Shown here: positions 40,779-41,785 of the stretch, piece after piece
Position numbering within the stretch: position 1 is the stretch's first letter
How the letters are laid out: the number at the start of each line of letters is the position of its first letter
NCBI GenBank assembly: GCA_026398255.1
Contig: JAPLTG010000007.1
Location: 1 to 41,785, forward strand
Direction: 5' to 3'
Source of the DNA: Verrucomicrobiota bacterium
GTDB taxonomy: Bacteria > Verrucomicrobiota > Verrucomicrobiia > Chthoniobacterales > Terrimicrobiaceae
Length of the DNA: 41,785 nucleotides
Position numbers and translations under genes: made by a program
The notes under the pieces: model-generated
Told to the model about the DNA's origin: nothing
The model's database searches: none
What the model saw: the letters and a program-made list of their open reading frames with translations, nothing else

Positions 40779-41785
40779 TCAGGCGGGAAGGCTCAACTGG
40801 AGTCCAAGATCGCCGACCCGGCTGATGGTCAGGCCCTGCAACGCGGGAGTCTCCGAGGCCATGACCTTGAAAACCTCCTCGATTGAGTAAACGCCATTCG
40901 AGCCGCCAACGGCCTGCACGAGATCGCGCAAAACCTCCCAGTCGTCCCGAGCCTGCCCGGGCGGTTGGATGGCTTGGTTGAGGCGCTGAATGCGGCCCTT
41001 GATGTTGATCATTGTGCCACGCTTCTCGGCCCAGGCACTCGTCGGCAGAACCACCGACGCGTGGGGCGAGGTCTTGTTCGCGAGGATTCCGGCAAAAACC
41101 AGCGCCTCGAGTTTTTTCAAGGCACCCTCGGAAATTCCACAATCCACGGCGTCCTCGCCGAGCACGATCAGCGCCGTGATTTCGCCCGACTCCACGCGGC
41201 GCGCAATCTCGGAGAGCTTGCCAGTGGCGAGGCCGAGCAACTTCGCGCCACCCGTGTTCGGGTTTCCATCATCGGAGATCAAGAATCCGTCGCCCTTCTG
41301 TGGACGCAGTAACACATCGAAATTCTCGATTTTAAGAGCTGAGGCGAGGCGGCGGGCGAGGAAGAGTTCCTCGTTCGTCATCCGCGCGGAGGCGATCAAA
41401 GCGGTCTTGGCAGGATCGCGACCCTGCAGTTTCTCGGCAGCGCCGGCGAGGGCGCGCGTCCACTTCGACGGGGCTTCCTCCCCCTTCACAAGCGGCGAGA
41501 CGAGGCGTTCGTCGCTGTGGAGATAGTGGAAATTCATGCGATGGCTGTCAGGCATCCAGCACGAGTTCACCTCCTCGTTTTCGCGAGGCGTGATGCGGTA
41601 GACAATGTTCTCGCGGCTGCCGATCACGATATTGCAACCCGTGCCACAAGAGACATCGATGGTTTGGGTTTCCTTCAAAAACCACACGCGCATCTTGAAT
41701 CGAAAATCTTTGCTCGTGAGCGCGCCCACCGGGCAGATGTCCACCGTGTTCAGAGAGTAATTATTGTCGAGCCGCTTGCCGGGAT
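40779..41785 (-). CDS. nuoG: NADH-quinone oxidoreductase subunit G, C-terminal part (runs off the right edge)
   Basis: The frame is open to the window edge. It begins there with PGKRLDNNYSLNTVDICPVGALTSKDFRFK, shown here in positions only beyond 20 residues: the VDICPVGALT segment (about 41715-41745) holds the last Cys of an iron-sulfur site of NuoG. VSCGTGCNIVIG follows, starting the molybdopterin-oxidoreductase-like domain with RENEEVNSCWMPDSHR. ALIVLGEDAVDCG, VVLPTSAWAEKRGTMIN and GRIQRLNQAIQPPGQARDDW are typical of the distal part. The protein belongs to the peripheral arm of complex I. Upstream nuo genes should lie beyond the window. About 335 residues are visible. Confidence 0.93.
   Translation of the reverse strand, partial: PGKRLDNNYSLNTVDICPVGALTSKDFRFKMRVWFLKETQTIDVSCGTGCNIVIGSRENIVYRITPRENEEVNSCWMPDSHRMNFHYLHSDERLVSPLVKGEEAPSKWTRALAGAAEKLQGRDPAKTALIASARMTNEELFLARRLASALKIENFDVLLRPQKGDGFLISDDGNPNTGGAKLLGLATGKLSEIARRVESGEITALIVLGEDAVDCGISEGALKKLEALVFAGILANKTSPHASVVLPTSAWAEKRGTMINIKGRIQRLNQAIQPPGQARDDWEVLRDLVQAVGGSNGVYSIEEVFKVMASETPALQGLTISRVGDLGLQLSLPA

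Noticed and set aside
1-41785. tRNA, rRNA, riboswitch or prophage sequences
   Set aside because: I looked in all gene-free stretches for T-loop GTTCGA patterns, conserved rRNA blocks, riboswitch cores and phage or integrase genes and found none that hold up by eye.

Overview
The window is GC-rich chromosomal DNA from a motile, aerobically respiring Gram-negative bacterium. The best guess is a member of the Verrucomicrobiota or a close PVC relative. That placement is an inference from the alternative complex III operon, the DksA protein with a histone-like lysine-rich tail, BspA-type leucine-rich repeats, REP doublets with a REP-associated transposase, and short interspersed CCGTG-type repeats. 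No rRNA or tRNA gene was found to fix the taxonomy.

Layout. The left edge holds the first codons of a flagellin gene with a sigma-28-like promoter (1-160, minus), then dnaE (minus). Divergent from dnaE runs a plus-strand block (3.8-12.3 kb): glgX, a small membrane protein, a DksA-like protein, ribosomal proteins L33 and S18, the lipoprotein Pal, a tgt gene fused to an MnmC-like methyltransferase domain, and typA/bipA. From 12.3 to 13.4 kb a REP-associated tyrosine transposase sits among REP doublets. Then come a small basic protein, a membrane protein and aroE (minus), a decayed Phd/YefM antitoxin fragment, a large repeat-rich lipoprotein (minus) and a DEAD-box RNA helicase (plus). A toxin-antitoxin pair between two copies of a direct repeat separates the helicase from the respiratory operon.

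The centre (20.15-32.05 kb, minus) is an 11-gene, tightly overlapping operon: actA-actB-actC-actD-actE-actF (alternative complex III, quinol:cytochrome c oxidoreductase), a one-TM protein, a CcoN-like subunit, a CcoO-like monohaem cytochrome, another monohaem cytochrome c, and a CoxB with an intact CuA site. The CcoN-like subunit keeps the cbb3 fold signature, but every canonical haem and CuB histidine is replaced, and no catalytic CoxA is present in the window. The operon therefore encodes a quinol-oxidising, electron-carrying assembly whose oxidase-like part cannot reduce oxygen by the known mechanism. This is the strongest candidate for an undescribed system here.

The right part holds a DUF192 protein, a 783-residue Ser/Thr kinase fused through one TM segment to a PstS-like binding domain and an OmpA domain, an SDR39U1-type epimerase, GDP-fucose synthase, QueF, an S41-like protein without its catalytic residues, purD, a lipoprotein resembling a metallo-beta-lactamase without its metal motif, and the 3' part of nuoG at the window edge. 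Four proteins (CcoN-like, S41-like, MBL-like, and to a lesser degree QueF) have lost family active-site residues.
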